A DNA stretch of 40,682 nt from Bacillota bacterium. Lineage in GTDB: Bacteria; Bacillota; Clostridia; Lachnospirales; Lachnospiraceae. Positions 22,269-30,491 of the stretch are shown one piece after another. Where the stretch lies: positions 1-40,682 of the forward strand of contig JAEXGM010000020.1 of NCBI GenBank assembly GCA_023450835.1, written 5' to 3'. Numbering within the stretch: position 1 is the stretch's first letter; each line of letters starts with the position of its first letter. Made by a program: the position numbers and the translations under genes. The notes under the pieces were generated by a model, which worked only from the letters and a program-made list of their open reading frames with translations, was not told where the DNA came from and made no database searches.

Positions 22269-22589
22269 ATGAATTTTAATAAAAACAAAGGTAAGAATAA
22301 TATTGAAGACCATAATCATAATCCCATGAAGCATATGCTTCACATGATACTGTGCTGTGGCATACCTGCTCTTATCTTAATGGCGCTGCCGTTCATAGCA
22401 CGTTACAGCCCGGCAGTAGCAGGTCTGCTGGGGATTATTGCACCTTTTATATGTCCTGTTATGATGGGCGGCATGATGATTATGATGTTGCGGAGCGGAA
22501 AACGCAGCTGCTGCAGCACAGATTCGGATACGGCAGAAGCGGTATCTAAATCAGAACAAAATCAAGCCTTACCCAATAACAATGAATAA
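22269..22589 (+). CDS. Small membrane protein rich in His, Met and Cys
   Basis: This 106-aa protein begins with a hydrophilic segment containing DHNHNPMKHMLHM (19-31). Two membrane helices follow, with cysteines and a methionine cluster (CPVMMGGMMIMMLR, ending near 76), and then a Ser/Asn/Gln-rich tail with CC. The His/Met/Cys pattern suggests binding of copper or another soft metal, but I know no family for it. CAGGAGG 7 nt before the ATG gives a confident start. It is monocistronic, with its own terminator. Confidence 0.65.
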   Translation: MNFNKNKGKNNIEDHNHNPMKHMLHMILCCGIPALILMALPFIARYSPAVAGLLGIIAPFICPVMMGGMMIMMLRSGKRSCCSTDSDTAEAVSKSEQNQALPNNNE

Positions 22590-22601
22590 ATTGCCGACTG
22601 T

Positions 22602-22640
22602 AAAAAAACTTCTGTCTTCTCTTTAAACGGAAGTTTTTTA
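22602..22640 (+). terminator. Terminator after the small membrane protein gene
   Basis: AAAAAACTTC pairs with GAAGTTTTTT across a loop of about 15 nt. Confidence 0.7.
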
Positions 22641-22723
22641 TATGCCATTAAATACTGCTCGTATATTATGGAACACTCGTACATATCTTTTATACATAAA
22701 GAAACGGTACAGAGGGCAGCAGG

Positions 22724-23149
22724 ATGAATATTATCTCCATGCTTTTGGCTATTTTAGCAGGAGTATTAACAACCATTGAAGCAACGATTAATTCCCAGCT
22801 TGGAAAATATGTGACACCGAGTATAGCCACACTACATAGTCTGATGACCGGAGTGACATTTGTATTACTGATAAATCTTATAATTGGCAATCTGCCAAGA
22901 TATACAAAAGTTACTTCCGTTCGACCTATTTGGCTGATTGGAGGCTTTTTCGGAGCATCCATTATATACTTATCCGCAAGATCCATTCCTTCCCTTGGCA
23001 TATCCAATGCCTTAATACTGATTTTGGCAGGGCAGCTTACCAGCAGCCTAGTCATAGACGCATTTCTAAATGATGCTCAGATAAGTATAAAAAAAATGGG
23101 CGGAATGGTTTTATTTCTTATCGGGACCATCATGTTTTTGAAAGATTAG
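22724..23149 (+). CDS. YdcZ-type (DUF606) small transporter
   Basis: This 141-aa integral membrane protein has about five helices and is half the size of ordinary DMT/EamA exporters. The opening IISMLLAILAGVLTTIEATINSQLGKYV and the GGFFGASIIYLSARSIPSLGISNALILILAGQL segment are typical of the DUF606/YdcZ family. Substrate is unknown. Two more members occur as a pair at 37417-38320. Start ATG 22724 has GAGGGCAGCAGG upstream. Confidence 0.8.
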   Translation: MNIISMLLAILAGVLTTIEATINSQLGKYVTPSIATLHSLMTGVTFVLLINLIIGNLPRYTKVTSVRPIWLIGGFFGASIIYLSARSIPSLGISNALILILAGQLTSSLVIDAFLNDAQISIKKMGGMVLFLIGTIMFLKD

Positions 23150-23152
23150 TAC

Positions 23153-23180
23153 TTGCATTTCCTTTTAAACTATGTATAAT
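23153..23180 (+). promoter_or_regulatory. Promoter of a short transcription unit
   Basis: TTGCAT (23153-23158), a 16-bp spacer and a perfect TATAAT (23175-23180). The next terminator is at 23253-23284, so the expected product is only about 95-100 nt long. Confidence 0.55.
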
Positions 23181-23186
23181 TACATT

Positions 23187-23284
23187 AAAAGAAATGTAAA
23201 GGGTGATTCCTTTGGGAGATATAAATGTTAACTTCATGAAGAATATTTTATAAAAGACGGGCTTAATGGCCCGTCTTTCTTTTT
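23187..23284 (+). ncRNA. Putative small RNA or micro-ORF transcript
   Basis: A promoter and a strong terminator bracket about 98 nt. Inside, AAAGGGTGA precedes a TTG at 23212 that opens a 13-codon frame (MGDINVNFMKNIL if TTG is read as Met), whose stop overlaps the terminator stem. An alternative ATG at 23225 gives only four codons. Either a small regulatory RNA or a transcript for a very short peptide would fit; I recognise neither. Confidence 0.4.
23253..23284 (+). terminator. Strong terminator of the short transcription unit
   Basis: AAAGACGGGC-ttaatg-GCCCGTCTTT followed by CTTTTTG. Perfect 10-bp GC-rich stem. Confidence 0.85.
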
Positions 23285-23414
23285 GACTTTAACTTGGTAA
23301 AGTTAAGGAATCATATATTATATTTTTGAGTTATAAATGAACTGATGATTGGCACACTGTGGTATAGCATGGCAGTCATTATACATAATAATAGAAATAG
23401 AAGCGAGGAAGATT

Positions 23415-24395
23415 ATGAAAATAGCGGTGTATGAATTAAGGCAGGATGAAAAAAAGAAGCTGGAGGAATTAAGGACGAAGCATGGTCTGGAAGTCGTAAC
23501 TACCGGGAAGACTTTAAATAAGCAGACTATAAAACTTTCCGCAGGGTGTGACGGAATTAGTGTACTTGGAAGAAGCAGTCTTAATAAGGAGATGCTGTCG
23601 GCACTGAAAAAACAGGGGGTCGGCTATATCTCAACCAGGACAGTCGGTTATAACCATATTGATACAGGCAGCGGGAAGGAACTGGGACTTCGGATATGCA
23701 ACGCAGGTTATCCTCCAAAGGGAGTAGCTGAATTTGCAGTGATGCTGATGTTACTTACCCTTCGTCATTACAAGCCGGCTATGTGGAGACAGAATGTAAA
23801 CGATTATTCCCTGTTCGGACTGACCGGGCAGGAATTGGGCAATCAGACCGTAGGAGTAATCGGAACCGGCAATATTGGTACGGAAGTATTGAAAATACTT
23901 TCAGGTTTTGGATGCAAACTGGTAGCCCATAATAAAACGGAAACCGAGGCAGGTAAGAAATATGCACAGTATGTATCACTGGAGGAATTATACCGTGTCT
24001 CTGATATCATAACTCTTCACGTCCCTTTGACAGAAGAAAACAGACACTTTATTGATAAAACAGCTATAGCCAATATGAAACCGGGGGTAATACTAATCAA
24101 TACTGCCAGAGGAGAACTGATGGATATAGAAGCTCTGACAGAAGGCATTGAGTCGGAGAAAATCGGTGCGCTGGGGCTGGATGTGTTTGAAAAAGAAGAA
24201 GGCATCTATCATGCGGACAGAAAAACAGACATCCTTAAAAATCGCGACATGGTATATTTAAGGCAGTTTCCCAATGTAGTAATGACACAGCATATGGCAT
24301 TTTACACACGAGGCAATATAGACAGTATGGTTACCTGGGGAATCGAAGGATTATTCGATATGTACAGCGGCAAATTATGCAGACAGGAAATATAG
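23415..24395 (+). CDS. D-isomer-specific 2-hydroxyacid dehydrogenase (D-lactate dehydrogenase/VanH-like)
   Basis: This 326-aa NAD-dependent dehydrogenase reduces a 2-oxoacid such as pyruvate to the D-hydroxyacid. The nucleotide motif GVIGTGNIG is followed by the catalytic arginine in LINTARGELMD. The usual acid-base histidine is in MTQHMAFYT near the end. The N-terminal part, including GYISTRTVGYNHIDT, is close to the D-LDH/VanH branch. There is no D-Ala-D-Lac ligase nearby, so a role in fermentation is more likely than glycopeptide resistance. Start ATG 23415 has AGCGAGGAAG upstream; the frame extends to 23349 without an RBS. Confidence 0.85.
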   Translation: MKIAVYELRQDEKKKLEELRTKHGLEVVTTGKTLNKQTIKLSAGCDGISVLGRSSLNKEMLSALKKQGVGYISTRTVGYNHIDTGSGKELGLRICNAGYPPKGVAEFAVMLMLLTLRHYKPAMWRQNVNDYSLFGLTGQELGNQTVGVIGTGNIGTEVLKILSGFGCKLVAHNKTETEAGKKYAQYVSLEELYRVSDIITLHVPLTEENRHFIDKTAIANMKPGVILINTARGELMDIEALTEGIESEKIGALGLDVFEKEEGIYHADRKTDILKNRDMVYLRQFPNVVMTQHMAFYTRGNIDSMVTWGIEGLFDMYSGKLCRQEI

Positions 24396-24425
24396 ATATT
24401 TGAGAGAAACTAAATTAAGGAAACA

Positions 24426-24647
24426 CACACAGAGGACTAGAAGATTGGTTTGGGATTTTGCATTGAGAGGTTCTTTATGATACTTAATCTGTAAGAAACG
24501 CAGCTAGGAAAAATAATGCCACTGTTTGAGCGCAGCGAGTTTGGCATTATTTTTCCTGTCAGCTGTGTTTTTTGCAGATTTTAGTGGAATATGGGTTCTC
24601 GAACGCAAAATCCCAAACCAATCTTCTAGTCCTCGTACGTTCCCATA
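24426..24647 (+). repeat. Long-hairpin element, copy C
   Basis: A perfect 30-bp outer stem (24432-24461 with 24605-24634), unrelated in sequence to the outer stems of copies A and B, encloses an inner stem (about 24489-24520 with 24543-24577). Conserved with A and B are ACACAGA at the left end, ATTGAGAGGTTC..TATGATACTTAAT and ATTTTAGTGGAAT in the internal loop, GAGCGCAGCGAGTTTGGCAT at the apex, and CGTACGTTCCCAT at the right end. It lies between the dehydrogenase and the GntR operon and may act as a terminator for the former. Confidence 0.72.
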
Positions 24648-24686
24648 AACTATTTTTATTTTCCACATTAAAAGAGTTGGTTGTTA

Positions 24687-24715
24687 TTGACAATTAACTC
24701 TTTCTATACTATACT
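24687..24715 (+). promoter_or_regulatory. Promoter of the GntR/ABC operon
   Basis: TTGACA (24687-24692), a 17-bp spacer and TATACT (24710-24715): nearly perfect sigma-A promoter. Confidence 0.75.
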
Positions 24716-24720
24716 AAGCG

Positions 24721-24734
24721 TATTAATAGTAATA
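24721..24734. promoter_or_regulatory. Candidate GntR operator
   Basis: TATTA-ATAG-TAATA is a perfect inverted repeat covering the probable transcription start. This is where a YtrA-type repressor would block its own operon. Confidence 0.45.
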
Positions 24735-24781
24735 GTACACTTCGTATACAGATGTGGCTACCACAAAGAAAGGAGTGCCGG

Positions 24782-25144
24782 ATGATAGTTATTGATTATA
24801 AGGATCGAAGACCAATCTATGAACAGGTGGAAGAGCGGTTTGAGGAATTGATTTTAAAGGGCGGATTAATGCCCCAGGAGCAGCTTCCTTCCGTGAGAAA
24901 TCTAGCAATAGAACTGTCGATAAACCCAAATACTATACAAAGAGCTTATATGGAACTGGAGAGAAAAGGCTTTATTTATACGGTAAAAGGAAGAGGCAGC
25001 TTTATTGCGGATACGGAACATTTGCTGGATATTAAGAAAATTGATCTTTTGGAATCGGTTGCCTCACTATTAAAAGAGGCAAAAGAAATCGGGATAGAAA
25101 AAGAACAGGTTCAAAAAAAGGTAGAAGAAGCCTATAAGGTGTAA
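24782..25144 (+). CDS. GntR-family regulator, YtrA subfamily
   Basis: This 120-aa protein has one N-terminal winged helix (DRRPIYEQVEERFEELIL, LPSVRNLAIELSINPNTIQRAYMELERKGFIYTVKGRGSFI) and only a short helical dimerisation tail. That is the hallmark of the YtrA subfamily, which typically regulates adjoining ABC transporter genes. AAAGGAG 8 nt upstream fixes ATG 24782. It is the first gene of a three-gene operon with ATPase and permease, under a near-consensus promoter with an inverted repeat at the start site. Members often respond to cell-wall antibiotics, but the signal here is unknown. Confidence 0.88.
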   Translation: MIVIDYKDRRPIYEQVEERFEELILKGGLMPQEQLPSVRNLAIELSINPNTIQRAYMELERKGFIYTVKGRGSFIADTEHLLDIKKIDLLESVASLLKEAKEIGIEKEQVQKKVEEAYKV

Positions 25145-25166
25145 AGAGTAAAGTAGGAAATAGAAA

Positions 25167-25228
25167 GAATCACATAAAATTTGTACCTGCGGCCAAAAGC
25201 TTGCGGGTATTGGAAAGGACGTGGTATA
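25167..25228 (+). repeat. Degenerate hairpin linker X before the ABC ATPase gene
   Basis: AATCACATAAAATTTGTACC...GGGTATTGGAAAGGACGTGG follows the order of linker X (AATTCACACACAAGTTTGTGCC...GGCGTGTTGGAAAGGCATGG). Here the GGAAAGGA part has become the ribosome site of the ATPase gene. Confidence 0.5.
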
Positions 25229-25229
25229 T

Positions 25230-26132
25230 ATGATAGAAGTACAGAACTTGACGAAGTATTTTGATACAATAAAGGCAGTTGATGATATTACTGCGGTTAT
25301 CAAAGAAGGAGAAGTCTTTGGTCTTGTTGGAACCAATGGGGCAGGTAAAAGTACTTTTTTACGTATGGTTTCAGGCGTTATAAAACCAGATGAGGGAATC
25401 ATTAAAATAGACGGGTATCCGGTTTATGAGAATCCGGAGTCTAAAAGGCTTATATTCTATATCTCAGATGACAGTTATTTTTTCAGTAACAGTACCCCGA
25501 TAGACTTAAAGAATTACTACAAAGTTATTTATACCGGTTTTGATGCGGTACGATTTGATGAAATGATGAGGCAGTTTGGCCTTGACAGTAAAAGAAAAAT
25601 AAACACTTTCTCAAAAGGTATGAAAAAGCAGCTCACTATTATCTTGGGAATCTGTGCAAATACAAAATATCTTCTTTGCGATGAAACTTTTGACGGACTT
25701 GACCCTGTAATGCGCCAGGCAGTAAAGAGCCTGTTCGCTAAAGAAATCGCAGAAAGAGGATTAACACCGATTATCGCATCACATAATCTTAGAGAACTTG
25801 AGGATATCTGCGATCACGTAGGGCTATTGCATAGAGGCGGCATCCTGCTGTCCAAAGACTTATTCGACATGAAACTAAGTATCCATAAGATTCAATGTGT
25901 CTTTAAAGAAGAAATTAATCCCGGTGAAATCTTTGGGGAAAAAGAAGTTCTTAAGATTGAAAAAAGAGGTTCTCTCTATACAATAACATTAAGGGGCAAC
26001 AGGGAAGAGATAATAGCTAAAATAGACAGACTTAATCCTGTATTCTCAGAAGTTCTACCTTTATCTTTAGAGGAAATCTTTATCAGTGAAACGGAGGTGG
26101 CAGGCTATGATATCAAGAAACTTATTTTTTAA
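25230..26132 (+). CDS. ABC transporter ATP-binding protein
   Basis: This 300-aa nucleotide-binding subunit has Walker A GTNGAGKST (34-42), signature FSKGMKKQL (127-135), Walker B YLLCDE (147-152) and an H-loop in ASHNL. The ~90-residue C-terminal extension is usual for the drug/peptide exporter ATPases controlled by YtrA-type regulators. The frame opens at a GTG at 25221, but GGAAAGGA then abuts the start; ATG 25230 is better spaced. The 3' end overlaps the permease gene by 26 bp. Confidence 0.88.
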   Translation: MIEVQNLTKYFDTIKAVDDITAVIKEGEVFGLVGTNGAGKSTFLRMVSGVIKPDEGIIKIDGYPVYENPESKRLIFYISDDSYFFSNSTPIDLKNYYKVIYTGFDAVRFDEMMRQFGLDSKRKINTFSKGMKKQLTIILGICANTKYLLCDETFDGLDPVMRQAVKSLFAKEIAERGLTPIIASHNLRELEDICDHVGLLHRGGILLSKDLFDMKLSIHKIQCVFKEEINPGEIFGEKEVLKIEKRGSLYTITLRGNREEIIAKIDRLNPVFSEVLPLSLEEIFISETEVAGYDIKKLIF

Positions 26133-28197
26133 GCTTCAAAGAGAAGATATGAAAAGGCGATTGTGGGTTGCAGCTCTTTCCATGCTGGTATTCTTCCTTT
26201 CCGGACCTGTTTTACTGGCGCTGGTATTGGAAGGAATGGTAACGGATGTACAGACGCAGCATACCATATCACAAATTACATCAACAATTGGGCCGGGTTT
26301 TGCACTACAGTATGTAATTTCCATTGCAGGAGCGCTTATTTGTGCCAGCAGCGGATTTTTCTATTTGCATTCCAGAAAAAAGGTGGATTTTTATCATGGT
26401 GTGCCGGTTAGAAGAGAGCAGCTGTTTGCAGTAAATTATATCAATGGTATATTGCTTTATTTTATACCTTATCTTATAAGTATGCTTTTAAATTTTGCAG
26501 TACTGTTAGCTGGTGATTATCTTAATTCAAAAACATTTATAGTAAGTTTTGAAGCTTTGGGAATGAATCTGTTATATTTCCTCTTAATGTATACGCTGAC
26601 AGTTCTGGCGGTAATACTTACCGGGAATGGTGTTATAAGCCTCTTGCTGTCCGGAGTATTTTTCTCCTATGGCCCGTTGGTCATGATGATTAAGGATATG
26701 TACTGCAGAGATTTCTTCCGGACATATTTTACCCTTGGACATAATGATAATTTACTTTTATTTTTGTCACCTATCGGAAAATACGTTAGCAGGTCGGTTC
26801 AGGTTAAGAACGGTGACTATGAGGGAATTGGTTTAAGCGTCCTCATAACCTTAGCTGTTACCGTCCTGATTGCTGTATTAGCGGTGCTGCTTTATAAGAA
26901 ACGACCGTCAGAAGCAGCAGGAAAAGCCATTGCTTTTCAGTTTGCAAAACCTGTTATTAAGTTCATGCTTGTCATCCCTTTATCCCTTGGGGGCGGCTTG
27001 ATCTTCAGAGAAGCGGCGAATCGGCATGCAGATATTTGGATGATATTTGGCCTGATATTAATCTTTGTAATTGCCAGTGCAATAATAGAGATTATCCATC
27101 AGTTTGACCTGAAAAAGGCTTTCGATCACAAAAGAGGCCTTGCAGTAACAGCCATTGCCGCTGCTGTTATCGTATGCATATTCCGCTTTGATCTTATTTC
27201 TTATGATACGTATATACCGGATAAGGATAAAGTGGCTTCTATGAGTATCTCCGTTCCGGGACTGGATGGGAGTAAGAATTATCTGGAAATAAACAAGACA
27301 GGGACAGATTATGTGTATTATTCAACTTTTCAATATGAGCAGAAATACATGAGAATAAAAGATTTCAATGCTGCCTATGAAATAGCAAAACGCGGTATCG
27401 AAGAAACTAAAAAGCCTGCGGCGGATGCTAAAGGAGATTATGAGGGTATGGTGGCTTTCCATCTGAAGAATGGAAGAACGATCGTCCGTGATTATGCCAG
27501 GGTTTCTGATACAGACCTTTCCTTACTAAATCAGGTCTATAGCAGCAGTGATTATAAAGAAGGATATTATCCCATTTATAGATGGAAGACAGAGTATTTA
27601 TCATCTGTCAGAGTTTCCAATGACAGAGAAGAAAAATCGCTTACTCTCTCAAAAGAAGAAATGGAAGAATTACTTACAATCTATAAAGAGGAATTAAAAG
27701 CTCTGAGCATTAATGAAATAAAGAAAAGCAGACCGGTTGCAACAATTCATTTCGGCCTGATTAACAGGAATGAATTCGATTATGATGTGTTTTCTGGGTT
27801 CACGAAAACCAGGGAATTTCTTGCTGTGCATGGGCTTAGTACAGATAATCTGTTAAAGGCTGAAGATGTTAATAAGATAATTATTTCAAGTCAACTTGGT
27901 TATAGTGATGACAGAGTATACAAAGAAGCACAATATATAAAGAGTGATAGTTATTCGCTGGAGAATAATCAGTTTGAATATACTGATAAAGAGCAAATTG
28001 CTGAAATTCTTCAAACAGCTTTGCCGGAAAGCTACAGTACTAATTTCAGCGTAGTAGCTGCACCAAATTATGATCTGATGCTTAATGTAATATTTGATAT
28101 GGACAGCTATGGTAATGAAAAATCGGATATCTATTATTTTTCAAAGGATAATATACCGGATTTTGTTCTAAAAGACTTAAATTATAGTCCGAAGTAG
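26107..28197 (+). CDS. ABC transporter permease with large C-terminal extracytoplasmic domain
   Basis: This 696-aa membrane subunit has about nine helices in its first ~370 residues. A soluble part of about 320 residues follows the last helix (GLAVTAIAAAVIVCIFRFDL) and is probably outside the cell. Clostridial permeases of this size with YtrA-type regulators are known, some assigned to DUF6449; I am not certain this is one. ATG 26107 follows GGAGGTG at a 6-nt spacing, within the ATPase gene, so translation is coupled. The unusual size suggests that the outer domain senses or binds the substrate. Confidence 0.78.
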   Translation: MISRNLFFKLQREDMKRRLWVAALSMLVFFLSGPVLLALVLEGMVTDVQTQHTISQITSTIGPGFALQYVISIAGALICASSGFFYLHSRKKVDFYHGVPVRREQLFAVNYINGILLYFIPYLISMLLNFAVLLAGDYLNSKTFIVSFEALGMNLLYFLLMYTLTVLAVILTGNGVISLLLSGVFFSYGPLVMMIKDMYCRDFFRTYFTLGHNDNLLLFLSPIGKYVSRSVQVKNGDYEGIGLSVLITLAVTVLIAVLAVLLYKKRPSEAAGKAIAFQFAKPVIKFMLVIPLSLGGGLIFREAANRHADIWMIFGLILIFVIASAIIEIIHQFDLKKAFDHKRGLAVTAIAAAVIVCIFRFDLISYDTYIPDKDKVASMSISVPGLDGSKNYLEINKTGTDYVYYSTFQYEQKYMRIKDFNAAYEIAKRGIEETKKPAADAKGDYEGMVAFHLKNGRTIVRDYARVSDTDLSLLNQVYSSSDYKEGYYPIYRWKTEYLSSVRVSNDREEKSLTLSKEEMEELLTIYKEELKALSINEIKKSRPVATIHFGLINRNEFDYDVFSGFTKTREFLAVHGLSTDNLLKAEDVNKIIISSQLGYSDDRVYKEAQYIKSDSYSLENNQFEYTDKEQIAEILQTALPESYSTNFSVVAAPNYDLMLNVIFDMDSYGNEKSDIYYFSKDNIPDFVLKDLNYSPK

Positions 28198-28237
28198 AGT
28201 ATTTTTTCCTGAATGTGTTTAAAAATAAAGAATATGG

Positions 28238-28243
28238 TATAAT
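28238..28243 (+). promoter_or_regulatory. Extended -10 promoter of the lipoprotein gene
   Basis: TGG-TATAAT is an extended -10 box with only a weak -35 (GTGTTT near 28215). It lies 85 nt upstream of the lipoprotein start. Confidence 0.45.
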
Positions 28244-28328
28244 ATTAGAGTGGGGACGTAAGTACTCCGCTCTATTATTATATAGAAAAATATTGCAGAA
28301 AGGATATGAAACAGGGTAAGGGATTGAT

Positions 28329-29456
28329 ATGAAAAAAATTATATTGGTTTTACTGCTTGGACTTGCAATGATGACTCTGATAGCTTGCACAGAGAATGCT
28401 GACAATAAAGATGATACTACACCGGGAGGAGAAATATCCGAAACAGTAACCCCTTCTGTAACTGTAGCAGAAACAGCAACGCCAACTGTAAGTTCAGAAG
28501 ATGGAAGTACAGAAGATGGAAGTACAGAAGATGGAAGCACGGAGAGTGTTATGGACTATTTCCCATACAGGGAGAACAAGCAATATTTTTACGAGGGAAA
28601 AGGCAATGAATATGCAAGCTTTTGGAGCTATGCAGATTATCAGGACAAGAACAGCGGCAGAATCCAGCTTAGATTGGACAATGGAGGTACTCAGACTGTT
28701 CAGGTCCTGGAAGGTGACAGCAACGGTATTTCGGTTATAGTAAACAAAGAAGAATGCTATTACAGAGATAATCTCTTGAAATATAATAGCGTAGAAGACC
28801 CGGAGGTTCTATTAAAAGGACCTCTGAAAAAAGGCACGGAGTGGACTCTTTCTGACGGAAGAAAACGTTATATATCGGATATGGAAAAGGAGATTACCAT
28901 TCCCATAGGCAAGTATAAGGCAATTGAGGTAACAACAGAAGAAAAAGAAGGTGAAACAAGGGATTATTATGCAAAGGAATTGGGGCTGATACTGAGGGAA
29001 TATCAAGCAAATGGAACTACGATTACTTCCACTTTAAAAGAAGTTAAAGAAACTCCCCTGGTACAAAACCTAACGCTATATTATCCTAATGCCAAAGAGA
29101 AAATCTTAAAAGAGCAAAAGACTATTAAGTTTAATACCAATGATATAACCCGCCTTAAAGTGCAGGAACTGTTAAGAGAAAAGCATGAGGGAAATCAGGG
29201 GCTGATCAGTGTAGGGACAAGTCTCAATACTTTGTATGAAGGCTCGGATGGTATTGTATATGCAGACTTTTCAAAAGATCTTATCAGTGACATGAACGCA
29301 GGTGCAGGCTTTGAACAATTAATTTTACAGGGAATTGCCGATACTTTGGGTGGATATTATGGTGCTTCGGAGGTGTATCTTACCGTTGACCAGAAACCTT
29401 ATGAATCCGGACACATTATCTTAAAAAAGGGAGAGACTCTTAAGGTAAGCAAGTAA
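28329..29456 (+). CDS. Lipoprotein with C-terminal GerMN domain
   Basis: This 375-aa protein has a lipoprotein signal (lipobox LIAC, with modified Cys at 20). A low-complexity Thr/Ser/Glu linker (about 22-72) includes three EDGST repeats. A middle domain (about 73-250) is rich in short beta segments. The C-terminal GerMN domain runs from LTLYYPN to the end, with VQELLREKHEG and VYADFSKDLISDMNAGAGFEQ typical. GerMN domains occur in spore germination GerM and in other secreted clostridial proteins; they may bind peptidoglycan or assemble in rings. It lies just after the ABC operon but has its own promoter. Confidence 0.8.
   Translation: MKKIILVLLLGLAMMTLIACTENADNKDDTTPGGEISETVTPSVTVAETATPTVSSEDGSTEDGSTEDGSTESVMDYFPYRENKQYFYEGKGNEYASFWSYADYQDKNSGRIQLRLDNGGTQTVQVLEGDSNGISVIVNKEECYYRDNLLKYNSVEDPEVLLKGPLKKGTEWTLSDGRKRYISDMEKEITIPIGKYKAIEVTTEEKEGETRDYYAKELGLILREYQANGTTITSTLKEVKETPLVQNLTLYYPNAKEKILKEQKTIKFNTNDITRLKVQELLREKHEGNQGLISVGTSLNTLYEGSDGIVYADFSKDLISDMNAGAGFEQLILQGIADTLGGYYGASEVYLTVDQKPYESGHIILKKGETLKVSK
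28497..28541 (+). repeat. In-frame 15-bp tandem repeat in the lipoprotein gene
   Basis: GAAGATGGAAGTACA occurs three times (28497, 28512, 28527; the last with two changes). Being a multiple of three, gain or loss of units alters linker length without breaking the frame. Confidence 0.85.
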
Positions 29457-29532
29457 TAATTTTGAGGTACAGGTAAAGTGGTTGTAGAAAAATCACAGAT
29501 ATAATAAAAGAAATATAATATTGAAAGAACTT

Positions 29533-29570
29533 AAAGAATCAGGGAATCAATAAAGAATCAGGGAATTAAT
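29533..29570 (+). repeat. 19-bp direct duplication before the SDR gene
   Basis: AAAGAATCAGGGAATCAAT at 29533-29551 is repeated with one mismatch at 29552-29570, just ahead of the AAGGAAGGGG ribosome site. Confidence 0.8.
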
Positions 29571-29587
29571 AAGGAAGGGGACTTAGT

Positions 29588-30385
29588 ATGAAAAGAACAG
29601 CTTTAATAACAGGAGCATCAAAAGGAATTGGACGTGAGCTGGCAATTATTTTTGCACAACAGGGATTTGATCTGGTCTTGGTCGCAAGAAGCAGAGAGAT
29701 GTTGGAGGAGCTGGGAAACAGACTGCATAAGAAATACAAAATTGATGTGACAGTTATAGAAAAGGATTTAACGATTAAAGATGCTCCGGAAGGAATATAT
29801 CAGGCGTTAGAAGGAAGAAGCGTAGACATTTTAGTGAATAATGCAGGGTTTGGCGATTATAAGGAATTTGCTCACTCTGAATGGGAAAAGCAATACCTTA
29901 TGATACAACTTAATGTTACAGCTCTTATGCATATGACAAAGCTCTTCCTGCCGGAGATGATTGAAAGAGGATATGGCAGGATATTGAATCTCGCTTCTAC
30001 GGCTGCATTTCTGCCAGGCCCTAATATGTCTGTGTATTATGCATCAAAAGCCGCGGTTCTGTCTTTCTCACAGGCTTTGTCGAAAGAATTAAAAGGAAGT
30101 AATGTTACAGTGACAGCCCTTTGCCCCGGGCCGACAAGTACGAACTTTGAACGTACGGCGGGACTTATTAATTCAAAACTGTTTCACTCCTTAAAGGTGA
30201 CAGATGCAAAGAAAGTCGCACTATATGGCTATAAATCCCTTATGAAAGGAAAACCCGTTGCAGTGGAGGGGCTATCCAATAAACTTTTGATAATCGGTGC
30301 AAAATTAGCCCCCAGAGGAGTTGTGCTTTCTATGATAGATCAGATTCAATCGAAACTTAGGGAAGGGCAACCGGCAGATAAGTAA
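29588..30385 (+). CDS. Short-chain dehydrogenase/reductase
   Basis: This classical SDR of 265 aa has the NAD(P) motif TGASKGIG (8-15), NNAG (84-87), the catalytic serine in NLASTAA (S137), and Y150/K154 in YYASK. The VARS after the second strand suggests NADP(H). It resembles the acyl-CoA/ketone reductases of the YqjQ/DltE group, but the substrate is unknown. AAGGAAGGGG precedes the ATG. It stands alone with no clear operon partner. Confidence 0.88.
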   Translation: MKRTALITGASKGIGRELAIIFAQQGFDLVLVARSREMLEELGNRLHKKYKIDVTVIEKDLTIKDAPEGIYQALEGRSVDILVNNAGFGDYKEFAHSEWEKQYLMIQLNVTALMHMTKLFLPEMIERGYGRILNLASTAAFLPGPNMSVYYASKAAVLSFSQALSKELKGSNVTVTALCPGPTSTNFERTAGLINSKLFHSLKVTDAKKVALYGYKSLMKGKPVAVEGLSNKLLIIGAKLAPRGVVLSMIDQIQSKLREGQPADK

Positions 30386-30491
30386 ATAATCAAGTATAGA
30401 ATTATGGAATTGTATATTTTGTTTAATATATATGCTTATTTTATGAATTATACAACGTATTAAATAAATCAAAAAATGGTAAAAAAACTAT

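Noticed and set aside
23415..24395. VanH of a vanHAX cluster
   Set aside because: No D-Ala-D-Lac ligase or VanX is nearby, and the genes on either side are unrelated.
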